From Tritrichomonas musculus (lineage: Eukaryota; Parabasalia; Tritrichomonadida; Tritrichomonadidae), in contig JAPFFF010000007.1 in NCBI GenBank assembly GCA_039105265.1, forward strand, positions 3,348,001-3,412,000: a DNA stretch of 64,000 nt, written 5' to 3'. A model generated the notes under the pieces. That model saw only the letters and a program-made list of their open reading frames with translations, did not search any database and had not been told where the DNA came from. Of this stretch, positions 37,733 to 49,300 are shown one piece after another. Position 1 is the stretch's first letter. Each line of letters opens with the position of its first letter. A program made the position numbers and the translations under genes.

Positions 37733-39100
37733 ATGTTAGAAAAGCATCAAAATGAAATCTTTGAAACCATGCAAGAGCACGACTACAAAATTCTAAACCC
37801 TATTGGTGAAGGAGGGTTTGCTACATGTTTCACTTGTTTCAGCGAAAAGTATAATCAGACTTACTGTGTTAAACTCATGGAGCTTTCAAGTGAAAGAAAA
37901 ACACTTCCAGAAACATTCAACGCTGAGATAAACTCATTGATCAAAGTCATCCATCCTAACGTGGTTGGTATTTACGATTATTTCAATTCCAAAAATATTT
38001 TATATATTATTCTTGAATACTGTACAGGGGGTTCGCTAGATCAGATTATTAAAATGAAAGGGAAAATTGATCCACCGGAATTATATACGATGTGTAAACA
38101 AATCATTAATGCTTTAATGGTAGTGCATTCACTTGGAATTGCCCATAGAGATATTAAACCCCAAAATATACTCCTTGATAATCATCATCGTCCCAAGCTA
38201 GCAGATTTTGGTCTCGCTCAGCAAATAACAAAAAGTGAGCTTTCAGAGAGATTCTCGGGTTCCTTACCTTTTAAATCTCCTGAGATATTAAACATGAGAC
38301 CATACGACCCTTTCCTTGGTGACGTTTGGGCTCTTGGAGTTACATTTTATTATATGGCTTTTGGAGCACTACCCTGGAAAGCAAATACAATGACTGACTG
38401 GAAACTTCTCGTTGAAAGTGGTATCACAAGTTTTCCATCAACTCAGTGTGGAGTCAACTTTAATCGTGCTTTGAAAAGAATGATAGAGCCTAAAGTTAAT
38501 CAGAGAGCTAGTCTTGATGAAATTTCTAAAATGCCAGTTTTTGCAGAAGCTGGAACTCCTATTATGCGAAACAGTTCAAAACAATTTCTCAACGCGTCTC
38601 CATCTTTTAACCTTAATCCTAATTTAATTCCAAGGAAGCCTACCGGAAATGCTTTAAATAATAACCCTGCAGCGCCTACAAATAAAAAGTCCAACCAAGG
38701 AATTGAAACTGCTGGTTTAATTGTTTCAGGACCTAATCAAACAGTAAGTAGATCGCAAAATATCAAAAAAGTTTCATTTACTCCTGGTGAATCATTAAAT
38801 CAGCAGCAAAAGGTTCGTGTTAATGGAAATGTTCCTTCTGTTGGTATTGCATCTTCCCCCAGCATGAAAGGCGTTTTTACCTGGAAAAGAAGGTGTAGTA
38901 AAGTAACAAAAATGATACATTACACATTTAACGATTCCAAAGAGCAATCGAATACCAATTCAAATGTTCCGAATTCATCAAACGAAAACAATAATGTTAG
39001 CATCAAATTAAACTGTAATAGCCTTTTGAATCCAATTGATGAAGGTACCAGTGATACTTCTTCTGATCCATCAAAGATAAACGATAATTTAAAGTATTGA
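37733..39100 (+). CDS. Ser/Thr protein kinase, CAMK-like, with disordered C-terminal tail
   Basis: A 455-residue protein from ATG 37733. The kinase domain covers about residues 18-275 and is compact and complete: Gly loop GEGGFATCF, ATP lysine in CVKLME (K47), helix-C glutamate in NAEINSL, hinge ILEYCTGGSL, HRDIKPQN (138-145), DFG (158-160), Ser-Pro-Glu in place of Ala-Pro-Glu, and DVWALGVTFYYMAFGALPW. All catalytic residues are present. The tail (about 280-455) is Asn/Ser/Pro-rich and disordered, with one basic patch (FTWKRRCSKVTK) that could be a docking or nuclear site. It belongs to the broad CAMK/AMPK-like set expanded in trichomonads; no orthologue can be named. The start is the first ATG, directly before the domain. 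Confidence 0.9.
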   Translation: MLEKHQNEIFETMQEHDYKILNPIGEGGFATCFTCFSEKYNQTYCVKLMELSSERKTLPETFNAEINSLIKVIHPNVVGIYDYFNSKNILYIILEYCTGGSLDQIIKMKGKIDPPELYTMCKQIINALMVVHSLGIAHRDIKPQNILLDNHHRPKLADFGLAQQITKSELSERFSGSLPFKSPEILNMRPYDPFLGDVWALGVTFYYMAFGALPWKANTMTDWKLLVESGITSFPSTQCGVNFNRALKRMIEPKVNQRASLDEISKMPVFAEAGTPIMRNSSKQFLNASPSFNLNPNLIPRKPTGNALNNNPAAPTNKKSNQGIETAGLIVSGPNQTVSRSQNIKKVSFTPGESLNQQQKVRVNGNVPSVGIASSPSMKGVFTWKRRCSKVTKMIHYTFNDSKEQSNTNSNVPNSSNENNNVSIKLNCNSLLNPIDEGTSDTSSDPSKINDNLKY

Positions 39101-39624
39101 AATCGAAATATATTATCAGTATGTTTCGTGCGCAAAAATGGGAAAAATCAGCTTCTGGTTTTTTATATTATTTATTATCCGGTTGTTTTTATAGTTTCTT
39201 TTTTAAGAAATTCTTGTTTTTTTTTTTAACTAATCTTAAAATATGTTTAATATCCTAAGAGTACTATTATTTTTATTAATATCAAAAGCATATATTTTTT
39301 AAATTGGTATTATTATTAGAAGAAGAAATCATTTCTGAGAAATGAAATATTCATTAAAAATGGGATATAAAAAAGTAATCCATTGCTGAATAATTATTAT
39401 TCAATTTTTCCATAAAATCATATTAAACTAAAAGGCTAAATAATCGTTAATATGTAAAACCCAGACTTGAATTCGACCTTAAATTTTGATCGTTCTTTTC
39501 ATTAATTAACATTTTATTTCACATTTCACATATACGTTGAATGAATTGAAAATTGAATGAAAATTATGGATTTTTTTTCTTTTTAAAAAAAAATCAAACA
39601 ATTTTGTGAAAAACTTAAAATCAA
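39101..39624. other. Intergenic, 524 bp
   Basis: AT-rich spacer between two plus-strand genes. No gene, repeat or structure of note. The motif ATCAA directly precedes the next ATG. Confidence 0.5.
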
Positions 39625-41259
39625 ATGATATCTCCACCTTCTTCCAGCCCATCATCGCCTTCTCCACGCAAAATTAAATCGAGCAATCAATCATCTTCAG
39701 CTCCATCAATTAATGAAACTAATGAAAACGATAACGATCATGAATCTATTCTTGAAGATAACAAAAGCGAAAATGAAGAAGAAAATAATGAAACATCTAT
39801 TACTGATGATCATAAATCAATAATGGAAGAAAATGAAGATCAAGAAAATGGCGCCAATTTAAGTGGTAATGACCTTCAAAGTAATGAAATTGAAAATAAT
39901 GAAGAAGAAATGAACGAAGAAAAAAGCGATAATAATAATGAAAAATCTAGCCAACATTCTACTGTTGATAATGATGATATGAAAGAAAATCTAACTTCAG
40001 AAGCAACCTTTGCCCATGAAAATGAGGAAGAGTCAAGCCGTCCTCTTTCTCCAGTTCCACTTACACAAATACTTGATACAGGTGTAATTTTAACAGCTAA
40101 AGATCCAATAAAAATGGAAGAACAAAACGAAACAGATAATTTTGTTGAAGAGGAAGAAAAAAATGAGCCAAAAGGGAAAAATCCTAATGATGTCCAGTAT
40201 TGGGTGGATGAAGCGATGCAACTCCAACCATTAGATGGATGTAATCCTCGTATTCTCGGGAAAGTAATAGATGGGATTCGAAAAGAACGAGACAATTTTA
40301 TAGAACTTGGGCTTTACCAAGACAGTGTTCAAGCCAATGAAGCCTTAACAAATGCTCTTGAATACAAAGATAGCATTTACAAAAAAAACATTCAAAAGAA
40401 GAAGCAAGATGAACTTCAAGCTCGTCTTGACGATGCAAAGAATCATCTGAAAGATCTTCAATCAACCGTGACAAGGATTGAACCTAACATGGCATCCTCT
40501 TTCGAAAAAGAGATGAACAATTTGATAAAGCGTCAAAACCATGAACTTAACCGTTTAACTGTTGAATGGGAATCGCCACAAAAGCTTCGAATGTATAATC
40601 GATCTTCTGCAAATTTGCGAAATCTTAGAACTCAATCTATACTTCTCTTTAATAGTCATCGTTTTGATGAAATGGAGTTAGCAAGCCGAACAGCAGATCT
40701 CATAGAAGAAAATGAATCTACTATGAATCAAAGAAGACTTGAAAATGACTTTCAAGACGCACTTAATAAAATGCTTGATAGACATCAAAACGAACGACAA
40801 TCATTAATAGTCGCCCAAAAAGTACAAAAAGAAAAATATGAAGCTGCAAAGAATCATGATTTCATGATTGCTCAAAGGCGAATAGACAAGCTTGAAAGAG
40901 AAATCGAAGATTCAAAAGATCCTGAAAAAGTATGGATTCATTATTCAAGAGCAGAAGCTCGAGGACCTCCTGGACCAAGACCAAAAGCTCGCCAAGGAAG
41001 GAAAAATTGTCTTCAAGCCATCCAAACAAAAGATTTTAATACACTCAACTTACCTCCGCTTGTTGACAATCCAAAATGGAAGTTGGATTCACCTCGTAGT
41101 CCAAAAGAACGACAAGAAAGAGCTAAAGAAATTGCAGCACTTTCAAGAACAGGTGGAAGTGCAGCTCTTGTAGCAATAGCAAGCCGAAGAAGTCATGCTG
41201 GCGTCAGAGCTAGCTACGGATCTCCTCGTGGCGAAGCAAGCAAAAAGAGAAAAGTTTAA
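39625..41259 (+). CDS. Acidic coiled-coil protein, 544 residues
   Basis: Starts at ATG 39625. Residues 1 to about 185 are disordered and very acidic (Glu/Asp/Asn-rich, with a Ser/Pro-rich first 20). A folded-looking region follows (about 190-260, DVQYWVDEAMQLQPLDGCNP), then coiled coil (about 255-440). The C-terminal part is basic and Pro/Gly-rich (GPPGPRPKARQGRKN) and ends in KKRKV, which matches a simple nuclear localisation signal. The combination of acidic head, coiled coil and basic tail is seen in many trichomonad proteins of unknown function. No catalytic motif was found. The KKRKV end suggests nuclear location, but a basic tail alone is weak evidence. Confidence 0.85.
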   Translation: MISPPSSSPSSPSPRKIKSSNQSSSAPSINETNENDNDHESILEDNKSENEEENNETSITDDHKSIMEENEDQENGANLSGNDLQSNEIENNEEEMNEEKSDNNNEKSSQHSTVDNDDMKENLTSEATFAHENEEESSRPLSPVPLTQILDTGVILTAKDPIKMEEQNETDNFVEEEEKNEPKGKNPNDVQYWVDEAMQLQPLDGCNPRILGKVIDGIRKERDNFIELGLYQDSVQANEALTNALEYKDSIYKKNIQKKKQDELQARLDDAKNHLKDLQSTVTRIEPNMASSFEKEMNNLIKRQNHELNRLTVEWESPQKLRMYNRSSANLRNLRTQSILLFNSHRFDEMELASRTADLIEENESTMNQRRLENDFQDALNKMLDRHQNERQSLIVAQKVQKEKYEAAKNHDFMIAQRRIDKLEREIEDSKDPEKVWIHYSRAEARGPPGPRPKARQGRKNCLQAIQTKDFNTLNLPPLVDNPKWKLDSPRSPKERQERAKEIAALSRTGGSAALVAIASRRSHAGVRASYGSPRGEASKKRKV

Positions 41260-41805
41260 TTGTTCTTCAATCTTTTAATTGTTTAATGTTGTTATTGTTG
41301 TTGTTTCTTAAATAATTGTTTGATTTTATTTTTTATTATTATTTATATCAGGCTCGGGTAAAAAAGTGATAAATGGCACTTTTGTCCTTTAAGCAATTTA
41401 CGGGCCAAACATGTGGCTCGTGTGTATTTTGCTTCCTCTCGATATAATGATTATCATTTCTTAGATCAAATAGACAAAAGTTTTTTTAGATATGAATGAG
41501 ACTTCACACCAAAAAGTTATAATCTTGATTAAATATATTTCAAAAATATTAGATATTAATGAAGATATGGTATCATTTTTATTAGTTCATTTCACTTTTT
41601 CTATGAGATCTCAGAAATATTAGAGTCAAAATAAGTAATGCGTCAAAACTCTGAAAGGAATAACGAATATACAACATTAATTTATCACTTATTATTATTT
41701 AGTCATAGGATATATTATATAAAGAATATTGATTAAAATTAGAAAGATTCAAAAAAATATTTTTTTTTTTTTTTTATAAACTTTTTATAAGTTTTTTTGC
41801 TCATA

Positions 41806-42020
41806 ATCAAGGCTGCACTTACTATATTTGTGACCGTGAGCAAGAATTATTAGAGAAGCAATACTTGAAACTCACAAAGACCATCGTGGAAAAGATTGAC
41901 AATCAAGAGGTTCTGGATTTGCTAGGGGAATTACCTGATTCTTTGACAAGAACGAATCTGGGCAAAGATTACGAAGAAACTATTAAGAAGCTTTCACAAA
42001 TTGCCTGGTATTTAAAATAG
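41806..42020 (+). pseudogene. Coding-like 3' fragment, family unknown
   Basis: About 70 codons read without a stop to TAG at 42018-42020 and look protein-like: CTYYICDREQELLEKQY and EVLDLLGELPDSLTRTNL, ending in KLSQIAWYLK. The base content is much less AT-rich than the flanks. There is no start codon; the frame leads into a T-run. It is probably the 3' remnant of a gene. The family was not recognised. Confidence 0.4.
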
Positions 42021-42109
42021 CTTTTTAAATAAAAAATTCTTTTTTAAAATTTTCTTTTTTTATTTATATTTTATATATTGTTTTTGATAATGATATTAAA
42101 CAATTTGAC

Positions 42110-42547
42110 ATTTGGGCAGGAAGATTATTTGTGCCTCTGCCATATGAAATAGGAACTAATAAGGGTTCTCTTTGAGTTGTGCCGAATCTTTGTAGTAGTT
42201 GATCATTTCCAGAAGATCGGCAAGACAAAGTGACAAACTGCTGATCATTTCTAGGATTTTCTTGAAACCAGCAGAAATAACATATTTTATATCGAGTTGC
42301 ATTAGAAAAAGTGAAATGAAGCTCAGAATCAAGCTCTTCTCTTTAAGCGATTTATCTTGGCATTTATTTTAACAAAATTAATCATGTGATCAAGAGATAC
42401 AACTTTTTCATTAAAAAATAATTGAAATACATAATTTATAATTGGAGTATCACCATCTTCCTTGTAAGATGTTTTAACAAGCTCATTTAAAACAAGTTTT
42501 TTTTTTTTATCATCTGGTATTGCAGCATTATATCTACATGTATGCAT
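42110..42547 (-). pseudogene. Decayed coding-like fragment, minus strand
   Basis: A 72-codon open piece (42329-42547, ending INAKINRLKRRA) is followed, after a change of frame, by a second protein-like piece that reads through about 42110. The second piece contains CYFCWFQENPRNDQQFVTL and LLVPISYGRGTNN. A Cys-x2-Cys followed by another Cys suggests a zinc-binding end such as transposases often carry, but this is weak. It probably belongs to the transposon remnants around it. Confidence 0.35.
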
Positions 42548-42812
42548 GAGGTTTAAATCATCTTGATATTATTAATACTTATAATTTATTCTCATTGTGA
42601 GATGTTTCTAAATAATAGCATTCTTTTCGAACTGTGGTCCTAGATGAAAAGCTTAAAACAATTAGAGAATTGGAGAATCAAAGCATCTTTTGAGTTAATT
42701 TATTTATTTGTATCCAAGTTGAAATTGATAGAATATTTTTAAAGTCAATCAAAACAAATTCAACACCATTATTCGTCTACTCTAAATAAAAAAAAAAAAA
42801 AAATACGGAAAG

Positions 42813-43563
42813 TTCAGCATGATGAAGTTGATATGTATCTTATTTTTCTTGCAGATTCAATAATTTGTTATGGAGTTAATCGTGTTTTAAATATGGATGA
42901 GATGCACATAAAATTAAAAGATAAAAACATTTGCATCACCAGAAAAAGCAATTGCATTGTGAGGGCAAGAAACAATTAAATAAAATGATGATGGAAAAGA
43001 TCTGAAAGAGGGCACAGCTTATACTGGATCTATTTGTTATAATCCCGATATTAGATTTCCTCTTGTAATCATAGCTAAGAGACAAACTAAAGGCAGCGAA
43101 CAAAAATATAATCCATCTGATTCTGAAGAAGATTATATAGCACATAGCGAAAGTGGTTAGAATGACTATCTGATAGAATGGATCACCGTGAATATGCTCT
43201 CATTCTTGACAAATATCCATCACATGTAGATGAAAGCATTTCAAAATCTTGGGATTCATATAATATATATTTCTTCTGGAGCTACAGAATTGCTCCAGCC
43301 TCTCGATTGAAAGGTTTTCGGTGTACTAAAGATTTTTAATAAAAAAAAAATCAAAGTGTCAATCCAGTTCCTCTAGACATAAAATGGTTTTCATTCGTAA
43401 ATGATGAAACATCAAAAAATATTAAACAAATTAGTGATCAATGTCTTAGATCAGCCTTCAAAGGTATTCCTGAATTGGATTCATATCTTTCAACAAGTTC
43501 AGAAAACCAGGGCGATAGCGATGATTATTTTTGTCAAAGTAGTGACTCTGATTCAGTGTAAAT
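42813..43563 (+). pseudogene. Decayed DDE transposase, pogo/Tc1-mariner-like
   Basis: Protein-like sequence in more than one frame, with internal stops. It includes VNRVLNMDEMHIKL (first catalytic Asp context), TAYTGSICYNPDIRFPLVII, then ALILDKYPSHVDES (second Asp context, normally LLLDxxxxH), then SYRIAPASRLKGF, and an acidic end (SENQGDSDDYFCQSSDSDS). The order and spacing of the NxDE and LxLD blocks match the pogo/Tigger/CENP-B branch of Tc1/mariner-type DDE transposases. The copy has several breaks and is not functional. I could not find its terminal repeats. Confidence 0.6.
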
Positions 43564-43686
43564 CCTGTTTATTCTAATAGTTAATTTAAATAATGAACTT
43601 TCTTGTTTCCAATTGGCAAGAATTTTGAAAAGAAAGTCTTAAGAGTGAATTGGACATATTAGTCAAGTTGATGTATAACTCTTTAT

Positions 43687-43912
43687 TATTTACCATTCCG
43701 ATCAAATTTAGCTTGAGATGATTGATTAACATGATCTATTCTATATTTTATCTTATATTGCCATGACAAAACTGATATTTTGCTATGCAACTGCATTTTC
43801 TGAATACCTCGATTTCTCCCATTAAATAATGTCACCATGCCTAAATATACATATTTCTGTTTTATTGCATATGCTAATTGAGATTGTGATCCCTTCTATA
43901 GGTCTCTGTACC
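43687..43912 (-). pseudogene. Coding-like fragment, minus strand
   Basis: An island that translates on the minus strand into KQKYVYLGMVTLFNGRNRGI and then LSWQYKIKYRIDHVNQSSQA before stops, with a related upstream piece (SQSQLAYAIK) in a second frame. It is broken. It may belong with the minus-strand fragment at 44280-44600 as part of one decayed element, but I cannot identify the family. Confidence 0.35.
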
Positions 43913-44279
43913 ATAAAGGCACAGCAAAAACATGAAAGAATTCCAATTCTAGGCGATTTATCAACAAAATATTAGCAAGAATTAATAAATCAATACAACT
44001 AAATGCTTTTCTATTGAATTAAAAATAACCAAAGATTAAATGTTATGTATTTTACGTTTTATTGGTTGTTTGAAAAGAAAAATATCTTCAAATTGATCCA
44101 CTGATGATGTTGCATTTTTGACTTAAGTCATTATCGTTACAAGAAGAACATAAACAAAAAAGTTTTAGCCTGAAGGCAAACAAATGGAAATGATGATAAA
44201 AAATAACAATTATCATTTGAAACTCATAGAAAATTAGCTTCTTATGGTCTGAAATATAATTCATGACATAAAAGAATTC

Positions 44280-44600
44280 TTATACTTTGCTGTTATTGAA
44301 AAAAATCAATAGATAAGATAGCAATATACAAGTAATGTTGCTCATATACCGAATATGATAAAAACAAAGGACATTTTTCCTCATTATTGGAGTTGCTTTA
44401 TTCTCTAAATCAACATAATGTCTAAATAACGACGTTTCATCAGAATATATACATTGTAGAATATATTTTTGGCCTAATGAGAAATTGATTTCTAGAATTT
44501 TGCATACCAAATCAATACATACATCAATTTGAAAAAGTATACTACATAGAAGAAGTTCAAGTTTCAGTAAGAATTCGTTCAGGAGGATTTTGTTTTTTTA
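44280..44600 (-). pseudogene. Decayed Tc1/mariner-like transposase fragment, minus strand
   Basis: The minus-strand frame reads about 90 codons, including LEINFSLGQKYILQCIYSDE, followed by TSLFRHYVDLENKATPIMRK. The block hydrophobic-YSDETSxFxxYV matches the context of the first catalytic Asp in Tc1-like transposases (usually xxFSDESxF). The rest of the domain is not recognisable in frame. It is oriented opposite to the DDE remnant at 42.8-43.6 kb, so at least two elements or an inversion are involved. Confidence 0.4.
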
Positions 44601-45002
44601 TTAAAAACAGAAAGTTGATATAAATAAGTAGATTAACTTCAATGAATTTAAATCACAGATTGAAACGATTCAAATATGAAAAAACGATTATTTTCCAATC
44701 AATTTAATAAAAGAAAAACATAAATATCATATTAAATATTCAATATTTATTATTTAATCATCTAAATTATTTTTTAGTAAAATATGTGGAATATCTTAAT
44801 TGACATAATAATAATTTTACTTAAGAAATATAAATAATTAATTTCATATAAAAATTAGAAACAGAGATAGAGAGAGAAAAAATACTCTATTTACTACAAT
44901 AAAAGAAAATAAAATTGAAAGTTTTGGTTCATATATAAACTTACTTTTATTTTACTAATATGATAAATAATATACATATACACAGTAATATATACATTAA
45001 GC

Positions 45003-46265
45003 TTAATGATCATTAATGAAAGGTTGTCCATCCCAAGCTTTTTTTGATGTCCATTGCTTGGTAGGCTCTGTCCAAAAAGTGTCATCTGGAGGGAGACCGA
45101 GTGGCAGAAATATGAGAGTTGTGTGATAGAGGGATCCATAATTGAAGTAACCCTCACAAACTTCTGGCTGTTCTCCATTGAAACCCATTTTCAAGAATCC
45201 GTCATTTCGAAAATTCCGATCTATGACCTGCCTTCTAATTACAGCGGTCAAAGCAGACCGAATCTGTCCAGGAGACACGTTATCAAGCTTTTCACGTCTC
45301 AAAGCCACGTCAGCCAGCTGATGGAATACGCCCATTCTACAACAAATTGATCTTCCAAAGATAGGGTAAGAACCATCAGGTGCGATCAATCTCTCAAGGA
45401 ATCTTGCGTAGAGGAGTCCTCTATTTTTTTCGATTTTCAACTTATTCAAATTATCAGTGCTGTTCTCACGACGCGCTTGAACAGTCAGAATATCAAGCAA
45501 CATTGGATGAATGACATAACTGTTGTAGTAATCGAAATGATACTCAGGGCCATCTTTGTAGGCTCCTTCACCTACGAACCAAGAATCCATAAAAGTTTCA
45601 GGACCGATACGAAGACGTTTAGAATTATATTCACCAGTTTCATTCAACAGAAAGGCTTCAACTTCTCCTGCAAAGAGAAGCCAGTTGTTGTTAAAAGGCT
45701 TAATTGGACGTGACAATTTCATCGATGAAATCCATTTCGATTTAATTTCGGGTTTAAGACCTCCCCAGAGACGCTTTGGTGAACGAAGAAATGCTTGACA
45801 GAGATAAGCATATTCTACAAGTGGCTGCTTCCCTTTAAGATTAATAACAGAGTCAGAAGAGGAAGAATCAACTCCTTGTTCTAACGCACAATGTGCAAGT
45901 TTGAGTAATCTTTCTCGAATTTTGGATTCAGGGCTTCCATCATCTGGGAGTTCCAACCATGGGGCAATTCCATCGAGTGTTCGTGCAATGGCTTCAAAAC
46001 AGGCAGTTGATGAACCTTCTTTTCGAATATTGGAGAGTAACGATTGAAGTTTCCCTTCTGCCATGTTCATGAGAACAGGAGTGACAATGCGTTCAAGCGA
46101 CGTTACCCAAAGTAAACGTTCATCAACAGTATGAAGAAGATTTTCATTATCTCCTGAATTATATTTTAGACTTGGAAATGAAAAAGAATTAATGGCATAG
46201 TAGTAAAAAATAAAAGTAAAAAATAATACGATTAAAAAGTAGACAACAAAATTCTTTTGATTCAT
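45003..46265 (-). CDS. Membrane-anchored DUF2264 family protein
   Basis: A 420-residue protein using ATG 46263-46265. The frame also contains upstream ATGs at 46304 and 46376, but the chosen one gives a clean signal anchor (NFVVYFLIVLFFTFIFYYYA) and has a good initiator 25 bases upstream. The rest matches DUF2264 over its full length: ARTLDGIAPWLELP, PLVEYAYLCQAFL, NNWLLFAGEVEAFL, a WFVGEGAYKDGPEYHFDYYN block, IAPDGSYPIFGRSICCRMGV, YFNYGSLYH, PLGLPPDDTFWTEP, and a final KAWDGQPFINDH. Bacterial members are soluble and likely have an alpha/alpha-barrel fold related to glycoside-degrading enzymes; the reaction is not established. Asp, Glu, His and Tyr of the conserved blocks are present. A type II orientation would put the domain in the ER/Golgi lumen or outside the cell. 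Lateral transfer from bacteria is likely. It is divergent from the gene at 46394. Confidence 0.85.
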   Translation of the reverse strand: MNQKNFVVYFLIVLFFTFIFYYYAINSFSFPSLKYNSGDNENLLHTVDERLLWVTSLERIVTPVLMNMAEGKLQSLLSNIRKEGSSTACFEAIARTLDGIAPWLELPDDGSPESKIRERLLKLAHCALEQGVDSSSSDSVINLKGKQPLVEYAYLCQAFLRSPKRLWGGLKPEIKSKWISSMKLSRPIKPFNNNWLLFAGEVEAFLLNETGEYNSKRLRIGPETFMDSWFVGEGAYKDGPEYHFDYYNSYVIHPMLLDILTVQARRENSTDNLNKLKIEKNRGLLYARFLERLIAPDGSYPIFGRSICCRMGVFHQLADVALRREKLDNVSPGQIRSALTAVIRRQVIDRNFRNDGFLKMGFNGEQPEVCEGYFNYGSLYHTTLIFLPLGLPPDDTFWTEPTKQWTSKKAWDGQPFINDH

Positions 46266-46279
46266 TGGGCTAAGCTGAT

Positions 46280-46292
46280 GGAATGAATATGA
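46280..46292 (-). promoter_or_regulatory. Initiator-like element before the DUF2264 gene
   Basis: On the minus strand TCATATTCATTCC closely resembles the Trichomonas initiator consensus (TCA, Y, T, W, Y, then TCATTA). Its A would lie 25 bases before ATG 46265, the usual distance in trichomonads. It supports that start codon over the two upstream ATGs. Confidence 0.45.
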
Positions 46293-46393
46293 GCAATAAT
46301 GCATAACAATTATTAAAATTTTGAATGATTTCAGAATATTTGTGAGGGAAAAATTTTCTTTTTTTTTATTTAACATTACGCACAAAATCTAAA

Positions 46394-49300
46394 ATGTTTT
46401 TCTTTTTTTATTTATTTTTCTTTTTTAATGCAAAAGAATATTTGAACATTAATGTAGGATGCCTCAATGGACGTCGTATTAATCAATTTGAACCTATTTT
46501 GATTACAGTATACCCTTATAATTACAATTTAAGTAATACTACCTCAAATTTTTATTACGACTTTGGTGATGGTTCAAATATCGTTACAGACAGTTTGGTG
46601 GTTCGTCATGTTTACCATTCTAGTGGTGAATTTACTTTGCGCGTTGTTCGAACAGATACTGAAACAAATATTTCAAGTGATGGATCTATTGATTCCTATG
46701 CACAAATCACAATTTATGTTTTCCCTCATGAATCACCTTTTATGCTTCAACTCTTATCAGTAGATGAAATTAATAACGATAGCAATTTTAATAATATAAA
46801 TTTAAATATGCATGTTATAGAAATACCATTAGGAAAATCTATTTGGTATTTAAAGATGATAGAAACAACAAACTTATATTACAACGATTTTATGAGTAGT
46901 TTTAATGCTAATCTTGGACGCTACAACTACACCCCAACCATAACAACAGAAAATGAAGATCTTTTACACACAATTCATTATAATCAACAATTAAAATGTT
47001 ATGAAATTGAATTTAATTATATTGGAACTGGAATGCAATCTTTCACGATTAGATTTGAATTCAACATATCAATTGGATCTATTCTTCCTTTGAGTACAGA
47101 ATATATTGCATCAACTAAAATCATAAAATTTAGTAATCAAATTCGTAAAGGAATATCTGAAGTAAAAGACATTAAGCCTATTCCATATTTCCCATCAGGT
47201 GCAGTAGCATTGAATGACAAAAGGCAACCAATTATTACAAACAATAATTTTTATGATTGGACTGTAATGAATGAAGTTGTTAATGATACTTGCGTTTCGT
47301 CAAGTCGTGTTTATTTTTTGAAAAATGGAATTTTATATTATATTGAATTAAATTCTAATGAAACAATAAGATCAATTTCAACAAGCAAAAAGATCGTTGG
47401 AATTCAAATTACTGAAAACGATAATTTCAAACTTTTTGGATCTCCTCGTTCTTCATTTAGGAAGGCAGAAACGATTGACGCTCCAAATCAAATTTTATTA
47501 TTTATAAACACAACTTTATATCGAATTACTGGAAGTGATGAAGAAAACATTGCAAATAACTTTACAAAAATAGATGTCGGGAAAGACATGACAAATATTC
47601 TTTTTGCATCAGCTTATTTAGATTCACATGTGACTGTTATCATCTATGAAGAAAATAAGAAATTTTATAGAACCAAGATTGATAGTCTTAGAAATATAAG
47701 TGATACTCAGCTGTTAATGATAGAAAATTTGTACCTCGTTTTTATGCATGATTTTACCAAAAAAATGATTTTCATTAATGATTCATATATATTTTTATCT
47801 TCAGATTTGGGAATTTCTTTACAAATTATTTATATGTTCCAAGATGGTGAAAAAGTTGTTAAACATGCTTCATCATTAGGGTATGATGAGGTAGTCGTTT
47901 ATACATCTGAGGGAAGGCTAATATTAATTGCGCCTGAACTTGGAATAGCTACAATTTTACTCACATTTAATATACGAGAGACGGACAATTATCCTGTTTT
48001 TATTTATAATTATGATGATAGCCTTATGATACATATTAATGATTTGAGCTTAAGAATTCCAACAGAATCATTGATAAGAGTTTTAACTTATTCTTTACCA
48101 GGAGGTGATTCATCACGACTTTGGTTGGAAAAAGACTATGGAACATCTCTTCAATTTTCAATTCTTAGACATTTAAATTCAGGTGATGATCAAAGTCAAT
48201 CCAAACTCAATAGAAATGATCAAAGTTTGCATTATCCATCAGGCTATTTACCATTTGATAGTTCTCAATATGATTTAAGCCATCTATCACTTTATGGTTC
48301 TACCGAAGAATGCAGATTCATTTCTGGTTCAAAAAGATGCGAAATTTTAGCTTTTGATAACGTTATCAAACAAATTTTTGCCTGTGGAACTGTTTGGACA
48401 TTTCCAAGCAATTCATCAAGGGCACAAATGCAAATAAATTCAACTTATTTTAATTATAAAATGGTTGGTGTTATAATTTCAATTCCAACAATTAAACTCA
48501 TTTTTGTAGTAGATGAAATTTTGTCCAGTTCGGCTGTTGTTGGATTCATATCTCTTGTTCCAGACAATTTTGAATCAATAACAAAGGATAATCCTCGACA
48601 TTTTGATTTTTTCAGGGTTATAGATATTCGTGAAACAATTGAGTATAATGGATCCAATACAAATTTGGTTGTTACCGATACAACGAGTGAAGGACAGAAA
48701 ATTGTTTTAGATGATATCAATTCTAATTCACAAATTTATTTTAATTCATCCATGGTTGGAATGTCATTAAAGATAAATTCAGAGATTTTAAATCAAGAAG
48801 ATACTTATTTTCCTATATTAAGAGTTGTTGATATTGATACATCTTATGTTATACGAAAGAAAAATAAAAACCATTTTTTGAAAGAAGGCGTTTTTAATAA
48901 TTGGGAAATAACATGGGATCCAAACATAAATACAGATGATTATATGAGAAGGAGCTGGTCCCTTAGATATTCATGGTGTTCTTCAATCAGTGATCCAAGT
49001 TTTTATTATCCAATATATTCAACTCGGGCAATGAATTCATGCAGATTTGATTTAAATGTTTCTGATAATTCATTAATAAATACAAGAGTTGTTTCAAATG
49101 AGCAATTTTCAGTAATTTCGAACGTATCACCATATAACGTTTCATTGTCGTTTTCAACACCAAAAGATGATTATTCTCTTTCCTCGTTTGTCATATCAGC
49201 TCGTGATTCTTCTCCTCAGTGTAAGCACACATTCCTTCTTGGAATTTCAAAGATGTGCTCAAGCAATATCCGATTCATCATTAATTTTGATGATCTTCAA

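Larger units (their letters stand above)
41260..45002. other. Gene-poor stretch, 3.7 kb, with decayed transposon-like fragments
   Basis: AT-rich DNA with several less AT-rich islands that translate into protein-like sequence in broken frames on both strands (listed as pseudogenes). At least one is a DDE transposase. No intact gene is present. The stretch looks like a landing site for DNA transposons now in decay. Confidence 0.6.
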
